In this document: one piece after another, positions 5,971 through 6,579 of the stretch
Numbering within the stretch: position 1 is the stretch's first letter
Layout of the letters: each line of letters starts with the position of its first letter
Origin: JBBQNY01 sp038330365
Lineage (GTDB): Bacteria > Pseudomonadota > Gammaproteobacteria > Xanthomonadales > Ahniellaceae
DNA length: 6,579 nt
Assembly: GCA_038330365.1 (NCBI GenBank)
Contig: JBBQNY010000170.1
Span: 1-6,579, forward strand
Direction of reading: 5' to 3'
Translations under genes and position numbers: made by a program
The notes under the pieces: model-generated
What the model saw: the letters and a program-made list of their open reading frames with translations, nothing else
Databases searched by the model: none
What the model was told of the DNA's origin: nothing

Positions 5971-6537
5971 TCAGTGCTGCGCGAAGTGTTCAGTGGAGCC
6001 ATCGCGACGCACGAGGCCCACCGCGAAAGGCTGCACACTCCCGTCGGGCGTTTCCATGCCGGGCGACCCCATCGGCATGCCGGGCAGCACGAGGCCCTTG
6101 GCGTCGGGCCTTTCCGCCAACAGACGCTTGACGTCAGCCGCGGGCACATGCCCTTCGACAAAGTAGTCTCCCACTTGTGCGGTATGGCACGAACCCATGC
6201 CCGCGGGTACACCGACGCTGGCCTTGATCGGAGTGAGATCCTCCGTGTTGCGCACGTCGACCGTAAAGCCGGCGGCGCGCATGTGGTCCACCCACAAGCT
6301 GCAACACCCGCAGCTTGCACTCTTGTGAACCAGGACCGTGGGCAGATCCTGTCCGGACGCAGCGGCATTGCCCGAAGTGCGGGCGTCCGGCTGGAGCGCC
6401 CGCTCGACCACGTCGGGACCCTCGCCTGCCGCAGCGACAGATTGTTCGCCTTCCGGCCCGGGCACGGGTGAGCGCGCACATGCCGCTGCAAGAATCACAC
6501 CCAGCACTGCCAAACCCACTCTCGCTTGTCGATTCAT
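5971..6537 (-). CDS. DUF411 (CopG-type) copper-binding lipoprotein
   Basis: This 188-residue protein carries a DUF411 domain, the family that includes the copper-cluster protein CopG of Pseudomonas aeruginosa. A signal segment (about 5-19) ends in LAAAC, a plausible though not ideal lipobox with C20 as lipid attachment. A flexible Ala/Gly/Pro-rich linker follows (21-64). The domain (about 66-188) contains KSASCGCCSLWVDHM with C76, C78, C79, H85 and M86, then GMGSCHTAQVGDYFVEGHVPA with C117, H118 and H130, and a methionine-rich GMPMGSPGME (153-162). These are the family's metal ligands and all are present. It should act in the periplasm, binding copper exported by the ATPase. The start at 6537 is supported by CGGAG about 5 bases upstream. 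Its stop lies 22 bases before the -35 box of the regulator promoter, so it is a separate or upstream transcription unit; its own promoter lies mostly beyond the window. Confidence 0.92.
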   Translation of the reverse strand: MNRQARVGLAVLGVILAAACARSPVPGPEGEQSVAAAGEGPDVVERALQPDARTSGNAAASGQDLPTVLVHKSASCGCCSLWVDHMRAAGFTVDVRNTEDLTPIKASVGVPAGMGSCHTAQVGDYFVEGHVPAADVKRLLAERPDAKGLVLPGMPMGSPGMETPDGSVQPFAVGLVRRDGSTEHFAQH

Positions 6538-6579
6538 GTTGTCTCCGTCGTGAACGTCTGGATCGGAACGACCGCCGGG

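Overview
The window is 6,579 bases of GC-rich bacterial DNA and reads as a chromosomal or island segment devoted mainly to copper handling. High GC, third-position GC bias and the gene families (DUF411, YHS-type copper ATPase, DUF305, DUF6122, DUF4198) point to a proteobacterium, most likely a gamma- or betaproteobacterium. I cannot name a genus from the sequence alone.

Layout. The left edge (1-830, plus strand) is the C-terminal two thirds of a class V, PLP-dependent aminotransferase whose start lies outside the window. It converges on a minus-strand DUF4198 gene (863-1699) encoding an exported, probably metal-related protein. A 361-base stretch without a convincing gene (1700-2060) follows. 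It holds a CTAG-containing inverted repeat next to a possible -10 box for the DUF4198 gene, and two short hairpins near the end of the next gene. The rest, read right to left on the minus strand, is the copper block: a DUF411 (CopG-type) lipoprotein (6537-5971), a MerR-family metal regulator (5886-5482), a P1B-1 copper ATPase (5485-3167), a membrane DUF305 protein (3147-2659), a doubtful small Cys-x-Cys ORF (2598-2395) and a DUF6122 membrane protein (2381-2061).

How it works together. The MerR gene is preceded by a clear MerR-type promoter: a TTGACT -35 box, a 20-base spacer filled by an 11+11 imperfect dyad, and a CAGACT -10. The regulator overlaps the ATPase start by four bases (ATGA), and the ATPase is 19 bases from DUF305. 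The regulator therefore probably activates its own operon in response to metal. The ATPase has every transmembrane signature residue of a Cu(I) exporter (CPC, N-x6-YN-x4-P, M-x2-SS-x5-N). In place of the usual N-terminal HMA domains it has a YHS domain and a CPMHP...CPICGM heavy-metal-binding domain. It would move Cu(I) from cytoplasm to periplasm, where the DUF411 protein (CGCC, CH and Met/His ligands) and possibly DUF305 (HH motif) could bind it. The roles of DUF6122 and the small ORF in this setting are unknown and are the most open part of the window. I found no wholly new system; the novelty is in the combination and in details of the regulator and operon tail.
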